Assembly (NCBI GenBank): GCA_937897615.1
Contig: CALCNO010000087.1
Coordinates: 1 to 24,309 of the forward strand
Direction: 5' to 3'
DNA: 24,309 nucleotides
DNA from: an uncultured Anaerolineaceae bacterium
GTDB lineage: Bacteria; Chloroflexota; Anaerolineae; Anaerolineales; Anaerolineaceae
Numbering within the stretch: position 1 is the first letter of the stretch; each line of letters begins with the position of its first letter. The notes under the pieces were generated by a model. It was not told where the DNA came from, ran no database searches, and saw only the letters and a program-made list of their open reading frames with translations. Position numbers and translations under genes: made by a program. Shown here in pieces: positions 9,298 to 15,784 of this stretch.

Positions 9298-10749
9298 TTA
9301 CTCAGTGGTGGTGCTTGAGGAGGATTTCTTTACTTTGATGAATTCAGCGAGGGCCCAGAGAGAAACTGCCAGGGCAACGGCCAGCAGAGCGATGCACAGG
9401 TAAATGGTATCCAGCAGGCCGCCCACCTGTGCGGCGAAAGGGGCAAAAGTGCCGCCGCCCTCAACAAAACCTCCGCTGTAAATGGCAACGCGGTTTTCCC
9501 AAACGGCACTCAAAAGGGAGATGCCGGTCATTTGCCCAACCGTGCGCGTGAGCGAAAGCAACCCGGAAGCCACCCCCAGGTTCTCGCGTGCCACCGAGCC
9601 CATTACAGCGCTGTTGTTGGGAGATTGGAACATGCCAATTCCCAGGCCAATGGGGATGAAACGCAGGATGTAACCGATGGTGGAGGTATTCACGGTTAGC
9701 GTGCTTACGCCGATATACCCCAGAATGAGGATGAACAACCCAAGTGTGGTGATGGGACGGGAACCGGTCTTGTCTGATAATGCGCCGGAGAGCGGCGCAA
9801 CGACTGAAACGATTAACGGCGTGACCGCCACCATCAGCCCGGTTTGCCCGGAGGTGTACTGCAGAACGTTTTGCAAATACAGCGGAAAGAGCAGTGTGGT
9901 TCCTGCGCTGCATACAAACACCAGAAAACCGGTGCCCAGGTTGGTGGAAAACTGGCGGCTGCGGAACATGCTGAGGTTCATCATGGGGTAAGCGCTGCGC
10001 CGCTCGATGATGAGGAAGGCGACAAGGCTGACCACTGCCGCGGTAAACAGAACATACACCAGCGGATTGCGAAGCCCCTCGTCCTGGACGATGGTGAGAG
10101 CAAACAAGAAAGTGATCATGAAGACAAACATCACCGCCGCGCCGGGGAAATCAAAATGCTGGCGGTTATGGGCATGGTCGCCGGGCACAAAACGCGCCAC
10201 CATGAAGATGCCGATCAATCCAATGGGCAGGTTGACAAAGAAAAGCCAGTGCCAGGTGAGCGATTGCAGGATGATGCCGCCGATGGATGGGCCTGCAATG
10301 ATCCCCAGCGAAACCATCGTACCCATGATGCCCAACGCCTTGCCGCGTTCCGCCGGCGGGAAGGCCTCGGTGACAATGGCATTGCCGGTAGCCATGGTGA
10401 ACACTGCGCCGATGGCCTGGAACACGCGGAACCCGATCAGTAGGTGCACGTTGGGTGCCAGCCCGCAGAGCGCGGAACCGACGGTAAAGATGATGATGCC
10501 TGCAAGGTAGAGCCTCTTTTTGCCGATCATATCCGAGAGGCGCCCGATGGACAGCATGAGGGTGCAGATGGCGAGCATGTAGGCCAGCACCACCCACTCT
10601 ACCGTGCTCAGAGGTTCGTGGAGGTCAATCACCAGCGTGTTCAGGCCAATGTTGACAATACTACCGTCGATGGTGGCCAGGAACACTCCCATCGCTACGG
10701 AAATCAACACCAGCCATTTGTTGGGTCTTTGCGGATTTGTTGAGGTCAT
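9298..10749 (-). CDS. DHA2-family MFS drug:H+ antiporter (EmrB/QacA-like, 14 helices)
   Basis: A 483-residue membrane protein with about 14 hydrophobic helices. DHA2 landmarks are visible: ATIDGSIVNIGLNTL (motif D1) in helix 1, GRLSDMIGKKRLY (motif A) after helix 2, and GIIAGPSIGGIIL (motif C, the antiporter signature) in helix 5. The family exports hydrophobic drugs, dyes or lipids using the proton gradient. I placed the start at ATG 10749; the frame stays open to 10833, but that 28-residue extension covers the promoter region and is not membrane-like. It is the first gene of an operon with the pseudo-glycosidase and WD40 lipoprotein, which hints at export of an envelope component rather than plain drug resistance. 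That last point is inference. Confidence 0.88.
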   Translation of the reverse strand: MTSTNPQRPNKWLVLISVAMGVFLATIDGSIVNIGLNTLVIDLHEPLSTVEWVVLAYMLAICTLMLSIGRLSDMIGKKRLYLAGIIIFTVGSALCGLAPNVHLLIGFRVFQAIGAVFTMATGNAIVTEAFPPAERGKALGIMGTMVSLGIIAGPSIGGIILQSLTWHWLFFVNLPIGLIGIFMVARFVPGDHAHNRQHFDFPGAAVMFVFMITFLFALTIVQDEGLRNPLVYVLFTAAVVSLVAFLIIERRSAYPMMNLSMFRSRQFSTNLGTGFLVFVCSAGTTLLFPLYLQNVLQYTSGQTGLMVAVTPLIVSVVAPLSGALSDKTGSRPITTLGLFILILGYIGVSTLTVNTSTIGYILRFIPIGLGIGMFQSPNNSAVMGSVARENLGVASGLLSLTRTVGQMTGISLLSAVWENRVAIYSGGFVEGGGTFAPFAAQVGGLLDTIYLCIALLAVALAVSLWALAEFIKVKKSSSSTTTE

Positions 10750-10819
10750 TTGTGAGTTCGCCTTGTAGTAAACTGAGCACCTGGCATTAACCGGCAGTGG
10801 GTGTGGCAACCATCCTGAT

Positions 10820-10825
10820 ATTATA
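10820..10825 (-). promoter_or_regulatory. Possible -10 box of the DHA2 exporter operon
   Basis: A perfect TATAAT on the minus strand, 70 bases before the exporter start. No convincing -35 box lies 16-18 bases upstream. The -35 region would overlap the divergent TTGACA at 10837, so the two promoters may compete. Confidence 0.35.
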
Positions 10826-10836
10826 AACACCATCTC

Positions 10837-10865
10837 TTGACAAACTATCCTAAAAACCCCAAAAT
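10837..10865 (+). promoter_or_regulatory. Probable sigma-70-type promoter of the P-loop protein gene
   Basis: A perfect -35 TTGACA at 10837-10842 is followed by a 17-base spacer and CAAAAT (four of six matches) at 10860-10865. Transcription from about 10872 would leave the ribosome-binding site at 10881 in a short leader. This supports the start at 10894. Confidence 0.4.
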
Positions 10866-10893
10866 AATGACATCTTTAAAGCGGAGTTTCGAT

Positions 10894-11622
10894 ATGGATA
10901 AATCACCAATTTTCAATGTTCTGGCGCTGCTGGCACGCCCGGCCGCTGGCAAGAGTGAGATCATGGACTATCTCAAGCGTGTTCCGCTTGAGGAGCGTAT
11001 CCGGCGTTTTCACGTGGGGGAGATTCTTGAACTGGATGACTTCCCGATGCTGTGGACGTGGTTTGAAGAGGATGCACTTTTGGAACGGATGGGGCATCCG
11101 CGCCTGCACACGGATAAAGACGGATACTTTTTGCATCAGTACCAGTGGGATTTGCTGATTGAGCGCATTTGCCTGGATTATCAAAAGCTGCTGCGCGATG
11201 CGCCCGATCTTCACCGTGGGCATACGGTGCTGGTGGAATTTTCACGCGGCAGTGAGCACGGCGGATACCGCTCGGCGTTTGAGCACATCAGTGCTGAGCT
11301 GGCGCAGAAACTGGCGGTGCTATACCTGAACGTGAGCTGGGAAGAATCGCTGCGCAAGAACCGCAAGCGCTTTAATCCCAACAAGCCAGATAGCATCCTT
11401 GAGCATGGGCTGCCGGATTCCAAACTTGAGCGGCTTTATAAGGATGTGGACTGGGCGCAGGTAAGCGCGCGCGACCCGCACTGGCTGGGAATCAACCGCA
11501 CGCATGTGCCGTATACCGTGTTTGATAACAGAGATGATGTAACCACGGCGCGCGGAGCAGAATTGGGCAAAAGGCTGGAAACCTGCCTGTCTCAGTTATG
11601 GGAGCTTAACCTGCAGCGCTGA
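10894..11622 (+). CDS. P-loop kinase-like protein of unknown function
   Basis: A 242-residue cytoplasmic protein. Near the N-terminus ALLARPAAGKSEIMDYL contains a Walker A motif (A-x4-G-K-S, Lys20) directly after a hydrophobic strand, as in nucleotide or nucleoside kinases. A second hydrophobic strand with an acidic end (HTVLVEFSRGSEHGGY) resembles the base-binding or Walker B region. The stretch SWEESLRKNRKRFNPNKPDS is Arg/Lys-rich like the mobile lid of such kinases. I do not recognise the specific family. I chose the ATG at 10894 (GGAG seven bases upstream) over two upstream in-frame starts without a ribosome-binding site. It ends exactly where the convergent lipid-kinase-like gene ends, with no intervening base. 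Confidence 0.7.
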   Translation: MDKSPIFNVLALLARPAAGKSEIMDYLKRVPLEERIRRFHVGEILELDDFPMLWTWFEEDALLERMGHPRLHTDKDGYFLHQYQWDLLIERICLDYQKLLRDAPDLHRGHTVLVEFSRGSEHGGYRSAFEHISAELAQKLAVLYLNVSWEESLRKNRKRFNPNKPDSILEHGLPDSKLERLYKDVDWAQVSARDPHWLGINRTHVPYTVFDNRDDVTTARGAELGKRLETCLSQLWELNLQR

Positions 11623-12543
11623 TCAGCCGGGGTATTGCTGCGGGACGATTACCTTTACTGAGCGCGGCAAAACGGTCAGTGAGATGGGGGTGTTCCCCAG
11701 AATTTCCCCATCGGCCTGAACGACCATCGGTGGATTGGTTTTGATGGTTACCTTGCTTACTGCTGAAAGCCGTAGAAATTTCGGAGCCCTTTTTTTGCGG
11801 CGCACAACTGCATTCCACAAAACAGAGGGAAAATCCAGGATGGTACGTGTTTTGAAGATCAGCACGTCCACCTTACCGTCATCTGGGTGGATGTTCAGGG
11901 CGCTTTCAATAAGGTTCAGCCCCACCACGCCATAATTGGCCACAAAGATTTCGGCCGCCCTGCCGCGGTAGATCAGGTTATCGGCTTCGATGATGTATTT
12001 TTTCATCTCAAGGCCAAAAAGCTGGCGGATCAGGTGTGCAAAGTAGGCCAGATTGCCATAGCGGCGTTTTTCACCGCGTTGGGTTTGCGCCACCATGTTG
12101 CTGCTAAAACCGACGCCCAGGTTCATGGCATGCACCCTGTCGCCAATTTTCATCAAATCCATGCGGCGGATTTTGTGCTTGCCGGTGATGGTGCTGATGG
12201 CCCCCAGCGGGTTCAACGAGATGCGAAAATGCCGGCCAATGGCATTCCAGGTGCCGATGGGGATGATGCCCAATGGGATGGGGCTGTTGGCAAGCGCGCC
12301 TGCCACAGAAGCAATGGTGCCGTCGCCCCCGGCTGCAACTACTATGTCTATGCCTCTGGCAGTTTCCCGTTCGATGAGATCTGCGTAGTTGTCGTCTGGT
12401 TTGGTGAGGTGTATGCGCGTACTCCAGCCTGCGGCGTGAAAGCGGGCTTCTAAGACGCGGGTGGTCACCTGGGGATTGACCAGCCCGGCCACCGGGTTGA
12501 GGATGATCAGTGCGGTTTGGTTTGTTTTGCTGGTTGGCGGCAT
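11623..12543 (-). CDS. Diacylglycerol/sphingosine kinase-family lipid kinase (DagK/YegS-like)
   Basis: A 306-residue soluble enzyme of the DAGK catalytic-domain family. It begins with ALIILNPVAG (residues 11-20), has the nucleotide-binding GGDGT motif at residues 72-76, and IPIGTWNAIGRHF where the family has P-x-G-T-x-N-x-x-x-R. The C-terminal half carries the beta-sandwich domain ending in VVQADGEILGNTPISLTVLP, also typical. Such enzymes phosphorylate diacylglycerol or related lipids with ATP, recycling membrane lipid. The substrate is not determinable here. There is no Shine-Dalgarno sequence before the ATG, and a TATAAT box lies only six bases upstream, so the mRNA may be leaderless. Confidence 0.9.
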   Translation of the reverse strand: MPPTSKTNQTALIILNPVAGLVNPQVTTRVLEARFHAAGWSTRIHLTKPDDNYADLIERETARGIDIVVAAGGDGTIASVAGALANSPIPLGIIPIGTWNAIGRHFRISLNPLGAISTITGKHKIRRMDLMKIGDRVHAMNLGVGFSSNMVAQTQRGEKRRYGNLAYFAHLIRQLFGLEMKKYIIEADNLIYRGRAAEIFVANYGVVGLNLIESALNIHPDDGKVDVLIFKTRTILDFPSVLWNAVVRRKKRAPKFLRLSAVSKVTIKTNPPMVVQADGEILGNTPISLTVLPRSVKVIVPQQYPG

Positions 12544-12549
12544 AACAGT

Positions 12550-12555
12550 ATTATA
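12550..12555 (-). promoter_or_regulatory. Probable -10 box of the lipid kinase gene, implying a leaderless mRNA
   Basis: A perfect TATAAT on the minus strand is separated from the ATG at 12543 by six bases, placing the expected transcription start at or next to the A of the ATG. No -35 match is seen. Confidence 0.4.
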
Positions 12556-12607
12556 ACTTGTGCGCGTTGGCTTTCTGCCCGCGCAGGTGCGCCTGCCGCC
12601 GGTATCG

Positions 12608-12616
12608 TGATAAGAT
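12608..12616 (+). promoter_or_regulatory. Probable extended -10 element of the small protein/aldolase operon
   Basis: TGA followed by TAAGAT, 44 bases before the start at 12661. The sequence GTGATAAGAT is identical to that before the Lgt-like gene at 750-759. Confidence 0.4.
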
Positions 12617-12660
12617 GGGTGTGGCTTGCTGGATTATTCTTTGTGGGTGAGGTGGTGTAA

Positions 12661-12963
12661 ATGAGCGATGAACGCATGCTGCTGACGGTCTTTTTCCGTC
12701 ACGATCAATCAAAAAACCTGGATGAAATTCAGGCGTATTTACGCGAGAGCGGTTTCTGGCAGGAGTTTCCGCCGCCGGGGGTAGAAGTGGTGAACTGGTA
12801 TGTGATGATGGGAATTGGGCACGTTGTGGTGCTGCGTTTGCCGCCCAGCCTGTTGCGCCAGGTGAATATTGCCATTGAAAAACGCGCCTGGCCGGCCTTC
12901 CGCACAGAGATTTACACCACCTACGATTTTTCGGCGCACCGCAAGGACTTCACGGGTCAATAA
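12661..12963 (+). CDS. Conserved small protein of unknown function
   Basis: A 100-residue protein without signal peptide or membrane segment. The order of predicted elements (strand LLTVFFRHDQ, helix LDEIQAYLRESGFW, strand GVEVVNWYVMMGIGHVVVLRL, helix LLRQVNIAIEKRAW, strand FRTEIYTTYDF) suggests a ferredoxin-like alpha+beta fold, perhaps a dimeric barrel. I recognise the general pattern of a conserved short protein often found by aldolase genes, but no function. GAGGTG lies upstream of the ATG. It is 39 bases ahead of the class II aldolase and probably cotranscribed with it. The repeated Trp/Tyr/Met-rich strand could line a ligand pocket, but that is speculation. Confidence 0.75.
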   Translation: MSDERMLLTVFFRHDQSKNLDEIQAYLRESGFWQEFPPPGVEVVNWYVMMGIGHVVVLRLPPSLLRQVNIAIEKRAWPAFRTEIYTTYDFSAHRKDFTGQ

Positions 12964-13002
12964 GCACTTTACCGGGAAAGCCATTGTGAGCGGAGGAAAG
13001 AT

Positions 13003-13668
13003 ATGAATGATTTTTATGAGTATCGAAAACAGGTGGTGGATACCGCCATTAACCTGACACATAAAGGTTTCTTAAGCGCCACCGGGGGCAATCTCTCGCT
13101 GCGGATTCCCGGCGAAAATGCCTTTGCCATTACTCCCTCCAATTATGACTATCTCAAAATGATCCCGGAAGACATCTGTGTTTTAGATATGGAATTGCAT
13201 GCACTGGCTGGTGAGCGCAAGCCGTCTGTGGAGAGTGCCATGCACGCAGCTATCTTCAAAACGCGCGCGGATGTGAATGCCATCATCCATACTCACCAGG
13301 TGTACCCCAGCACGCTGGCGCTAATCGGCAAGCCGATCCCGGCGCTTTTTGATGAGCAGGTACGTTTTCTTGGCCGCTCGGTGAACATTATCCCTTATGC
13401 GCCATCTGGAACGGGTGCGCTGATGCGGACGGTGGCGAAGAATGTGGGTGACCACAATAACGCCTACATCATGGCCAATCACGGCGCGTTGCTGCTGGCA
13501 GGGGATATGGAAAGGGCAATGCATAACGTGGCGGTGCTGGAGAAATGCGCACTGGCGTATCTGCTGGCGCTGTGCAGCGGTGAAAAGGTGAACCAAATTC
13601 CCCTGCCTGCACGAGAAGCAGCCTTTGCCAAACTGCGTAGAGACCAGAAGAACTACGAAAAAAGCTGA
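13003..13668 (+). CDS. Class II aldolase/adducin-family protein (L-fuculose-phosphate aldolase-like)
   Basis: A 221-residue metal-dependent aldolase, the usual length for the FucA/AraD group. The zinc ligands are visible as His96 and His98 (IIHTHQVYPS) and His160 (IMANHGALL). The catalytic acid is Glu77 (PSVESAMH). The phosphate-binding turn SATGGNLSLR (residues 25-34) and the Ser/Asn-rich TPSNYDY follow the family pattern. These enzymes cleave or form sugar phosphates via an enediolate of dihydroxyacetone phosphate or a related compound; the sugar cannot be told from sequence. GGAGG precedes the ATG. It is the second gene after the 100-residue conserved protein. Confidence 0.9.
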   Translation: MNDFYEYRKQVVDTAINLTHKGFLSATGGNLSLRIPGENAFAITPSNYDYLKMIPEDICVLDMELHALAGERKPSVESAMHAAIFKTRADVNAIIHTHQVYPSTLALIGKPIPALFDEQVRFLGRSVNIIPYAPSGTGALMRTVAKNVGDHNNAYIMANHGALLLAGDMERAMHNVAVLEKCALAYLLALCSGEKVNQIPLPAREAAFAKLRRDQKNYEKS

Positions 13669-13775
13669 TGTAAACTGCACAAGTCCCGGCTCCGGCAAAT
13701 CTCAATCCCGTAAGTGAAGAAAAACGCTGTTTTTGTCGGATAATGGATGTGTCATTACCATTTGGAGGTATTTAT

Positions 13776-14774
13776 ATGACTGCATTCCACCCGACAAGTG
13801 CAACGCTTGACTGGCTTCTTGAAGAGCACGATCCCGGCGCGCGTTACCTGGCGTTGCGTGATCTGGCAGAGACTGATCTCACGGCCCTGGCACAGGCAAG
13901 AAAACTGGCGCATCAGCATGGCCCCATCGTGGAGATTCTGGCTGCCATGCAGCCGGAAGGCTACTGGGAAAAACCAGGACCGGGGTACGGGCCCAAGTAC
14001 CATTCCACTGTGTGGGCACTTATTCTGCTGGCACAATTGGGGGCTTCGCTGCAGGAGGATGAACGCATTGCTACCGGCTGCAGGTATCTGCTGGATCACG
14101 CCTGGCATCCGCAGGGGCAGCTTTCAGGGGGCGAGCCACCGTCTTACACAATTGACTGCCTGCAGGGGAATCTGTGCTGGACGCTGACGGAGTTGGGCTG
14201 CACTGATCCGCGCCTGGAAAAATCTTTCGAATGGATGGCACGCACGATTACAGGAGAAGGCCTTGCTCCCAAAGGCACAAAAGGTGCGGAGATGCGTTAC
14301 TACGCCTACAAATGTGGGCCTGGCTTTCAGTGTGGTGCCAACAATGGCCTTCCCTGCGGTTGGGGAGCAGCCAAGATAATGTTGGCATTCAGCCGGTTGC
14401 CGTTGGAGAGGCGCACTCCACTGATCAAGCGGGCAATCCAACAGGGAGTGGACTTCCTCTTCAGCGTTGACCCACTCACAGCTGATTATCCGCGCGAGGG
14501 TAAGAAGCCTAACCGCGCCTGGTGGCAATTTGGTTTCCCAGTGTTTTACGTCACCGATCTGCTGCAGGTGGCTGAAGCCCTGGTCAACCTGGGTTATGCG
14601 GCTGATCCCCGCCTGGCCGGGCTGCTTGAATTCATCTGCTCAAAGCAGGATGAACTGGGGCGCTGGAAACTGGAATACGTCTATGGCAGCAAGACTTGGG
14701 GGAATTTTGGCCGAAAAGGACAGCCCAACAAGTGGGTCACACTGCGAGCGCTTAGAGTGCTCACCCATAACTGA
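13776..14774 (+). CDS. Alpha/alpha-toroid (terpenoid cyclase/prenyltransferase-fold) protein
   Basis: A 332-residue soluble protein. It starts with TLDWLLEEHDPGARYLALRDL, the entry helix typical of this group, then runs through helical hairpins with W-x-x-x-x-L-x-x-LG motifs (STVWALILLAQLGA, GNLCWTLTELGCTD, FPVFYVTDLLQVAEALVNLG) and ends with an LGRWKLEY repeat. This is the pattern of an alpha/alpha toroid. No DxDD or other cyclase acid motif is seen. A Cys/His-containing loop (YYAYKCGPGFQCGANNGLPCGWG) could bind metal. The start at ATG 13776 has GGAGG seven bases upstream; an ATG 33 bases earlier lacks one. A GATAAT box at 13739 may be its -10. Function unknown. Confidence 0.7.
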   Translation: MTAFHPTSATLDWLLEEHDPGARYLALRDLAETDLTALAQARKLAHQHGPIVEILAAMQPEGYWEKPGPGYGPKYHSTVWALILLAQLGASLQEDERIATGCRYLLDHAWHPQGQLSGGEPPSYTIDCLQGNLCWTLTELGCTDPRLEKSFEWMARTITGEGLAPKGTKGAEMRYYAYKCGPGFQCGANNGLPCGWGAAKIMLAFSRLPLERRTPLIKRAIQQGVDFLFSVDPLTADYPREGKKPNRAWWQFGFPVFYVTDLLQVAEALVNLGYAADPRLAGLLEFICSKQDELGRWKLEYVYGSKTWGNFGRKGQPNKWVTLRALRVLTHN

Positions 14775-14795
14775 CATTTGGGTTTTGAAAAACAA

Positions 14796-14820
14796 AAGAG
14801 GGGCGCTGCACGCCCCTCTT
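14796..14820. terminator. Convergent terminator between the toroid protein and the FGE-like lipoprotein
   Basis: A perfect 10-bp stem (AAGAGGGGCG / CGCCCCTCTT) with a five-base loop. On the minus strand it is followed by TTTTGTTTTT, so it is a good terminator for the FGE-like gene. On the plus strand the T tract is poor. Confidence 0.8.
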
Positions 14821-14835
14821 GAGATTACGGTCTTT

Positions 14836-15654
14836 TTAATTTCCAGCAACTGGAGCGGCACAGCGAAAACCCACATCCTTGCTGAAGTTGAAGTCTGGGT
14901 CGTAGCTGCGGCTGGCGCTGCGGATATACAGCGGGTTGCTGTTCCACCCGCCTCCGCGCAGCACTTTGCTGGTACCATCGGCAGGGCCGGTGGGGTTACT
15001 GGAGGGTGAATCTTTGTAGTAGCCTTCCCCGTACCAGTCACTCACCCACTCAAAGACGTTGCCGGCCATATCCCGCACCCCATACTGGCTGGCGCCTTTG
15101 GCGTAGCTGCCCACTGCGGCAGTATCGCCAGTACAGCTTTGTGAAGTGGCAGCGTCGTATATGTTCGCCAACGTACACGAGGGGCTTGCATCTCCCCAGG
15201 CATAGACACTGCCCTTTTTACCCTTGCTGGCTTTTTCCCATTCAGCTTCGGTGGGCAAGCGTTTGCCAGCCCAGGTGCAATAGCTGTTGGCGTCCTCCCA
15301 GGAAACGTAGATGACCGGGTAATTGGCAAACTCGGTGTTGTCGTAATAGGAGGAACGCGTCTCGGAAGAGAGGTTCAGGGGCGCATCGCAGGCGCCGGTT
15401 TTGACGCACTCAGCATACTGGGCGTTGGTCACTTCATATTTGTCGATGTAGAAGGCGTCCAGTTTCACGCTGTGCAGGGGGAGTTCGTCAGCGGCGCAGG
15501 AGAACCCCCCGTTCTGGGTGGGGTCGCAGCCCATCTGGAATTCCCCTGCCGGAACAAGGGCCATATCTGCGGGAGCGTTGGCGGGCACCTTGCCACCTGA
15601 TGTACAACCTGCCAGTAGAACCAATGCGAGTATGAAAAACAGGGTATTTTTCAT
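14836..15654 (-). CDS. FGE/SUMF1-fold lipoprotein, probably not a sulfatase activator
   Basis: A 272-residue exported lipoprotein with lipobox LAGC (Cys17). The mature part is a full formylglycine-generating-enzyme (FGE-sulfatase) domain: ALVPAGEFQMGC, AFYIDKYEVTNAQYAECV, PVIYVSWEDANSYCTWAGKRLPTEAEWEKA, GVRDMAGNVFEWVSDWY, VLRGGGWNSN and DVGFRCA. True FGE uses a cysteine pair after the RGGSW block to oxidise sulfatases. Here that stretch (GGGWNSNPLYIRSASRS) has no cysteine, so it is unlikely to make formylglycine and is more likely a binding or structural protein. The start ATG 15654 follows GGAGG; two upstream ATGs lack one. A TATGAT box lies 26 bases upstream. Confidence 0.88.
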   Translation of the reverse strand: MKNTLFFILALVLLAGCTSGGKVPANAPADMALVPAGEFQMGCDPTQNGGFSCAADELPLHSVKLDAFYIDKYEVTNAQYAECVKTGACDAPLNLSSETRSSYYDNTEFANYPVIYVSWEDANSYCTWAGKRLPTEAEWEKASKGKKGSVYAWGDASPSCTLANIYDAATSQSCTGDTAAVGSYAKGASQYGVRDMAGNVFEWVSDWYGEGYYKDSPSSNPTGPADGTSKVLRGGGWNSNPLYIRSASRSYDPDFNFSKDVGFRCAAPVAGN

Positions 15655-15679
15655 CTTGGGCCTCCTTTCCCTCAATTCC

Positions 15680-15685
15680 ATCATA
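15680..15685 (-). promoter_or_regulatory. Possible -10 box of the FGE-like gene
   Basis: TATGAT on the minus strand, 25 bases before the ATG and upstream of the GGAGG site. No good -35 box. Confidence 0.35.
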
Positions 15686-15784
15686 CAACAGATATGCTGG
15701 AATTCATCCTCTGTTTAACCAAGTTCTTAATTACTGGCATGCAGTAGGATTCGGGGTTGAGGAAGTTCCGCTTTTGCGGGCTTT

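Noticed and set aside
13721..13736. AAAAAC/GTTTTT hairpin after the aldolase gene
   Set aside because: The stem is almost all A-T with a three-base loop, too weak to call a terminator.
14836..15654. Sulfatase-modifying enzyme activity for the FGE-fold lipoprotein
   Set aside because: The cysteine pair needed for formylglycine formation is not present in the expected segment.
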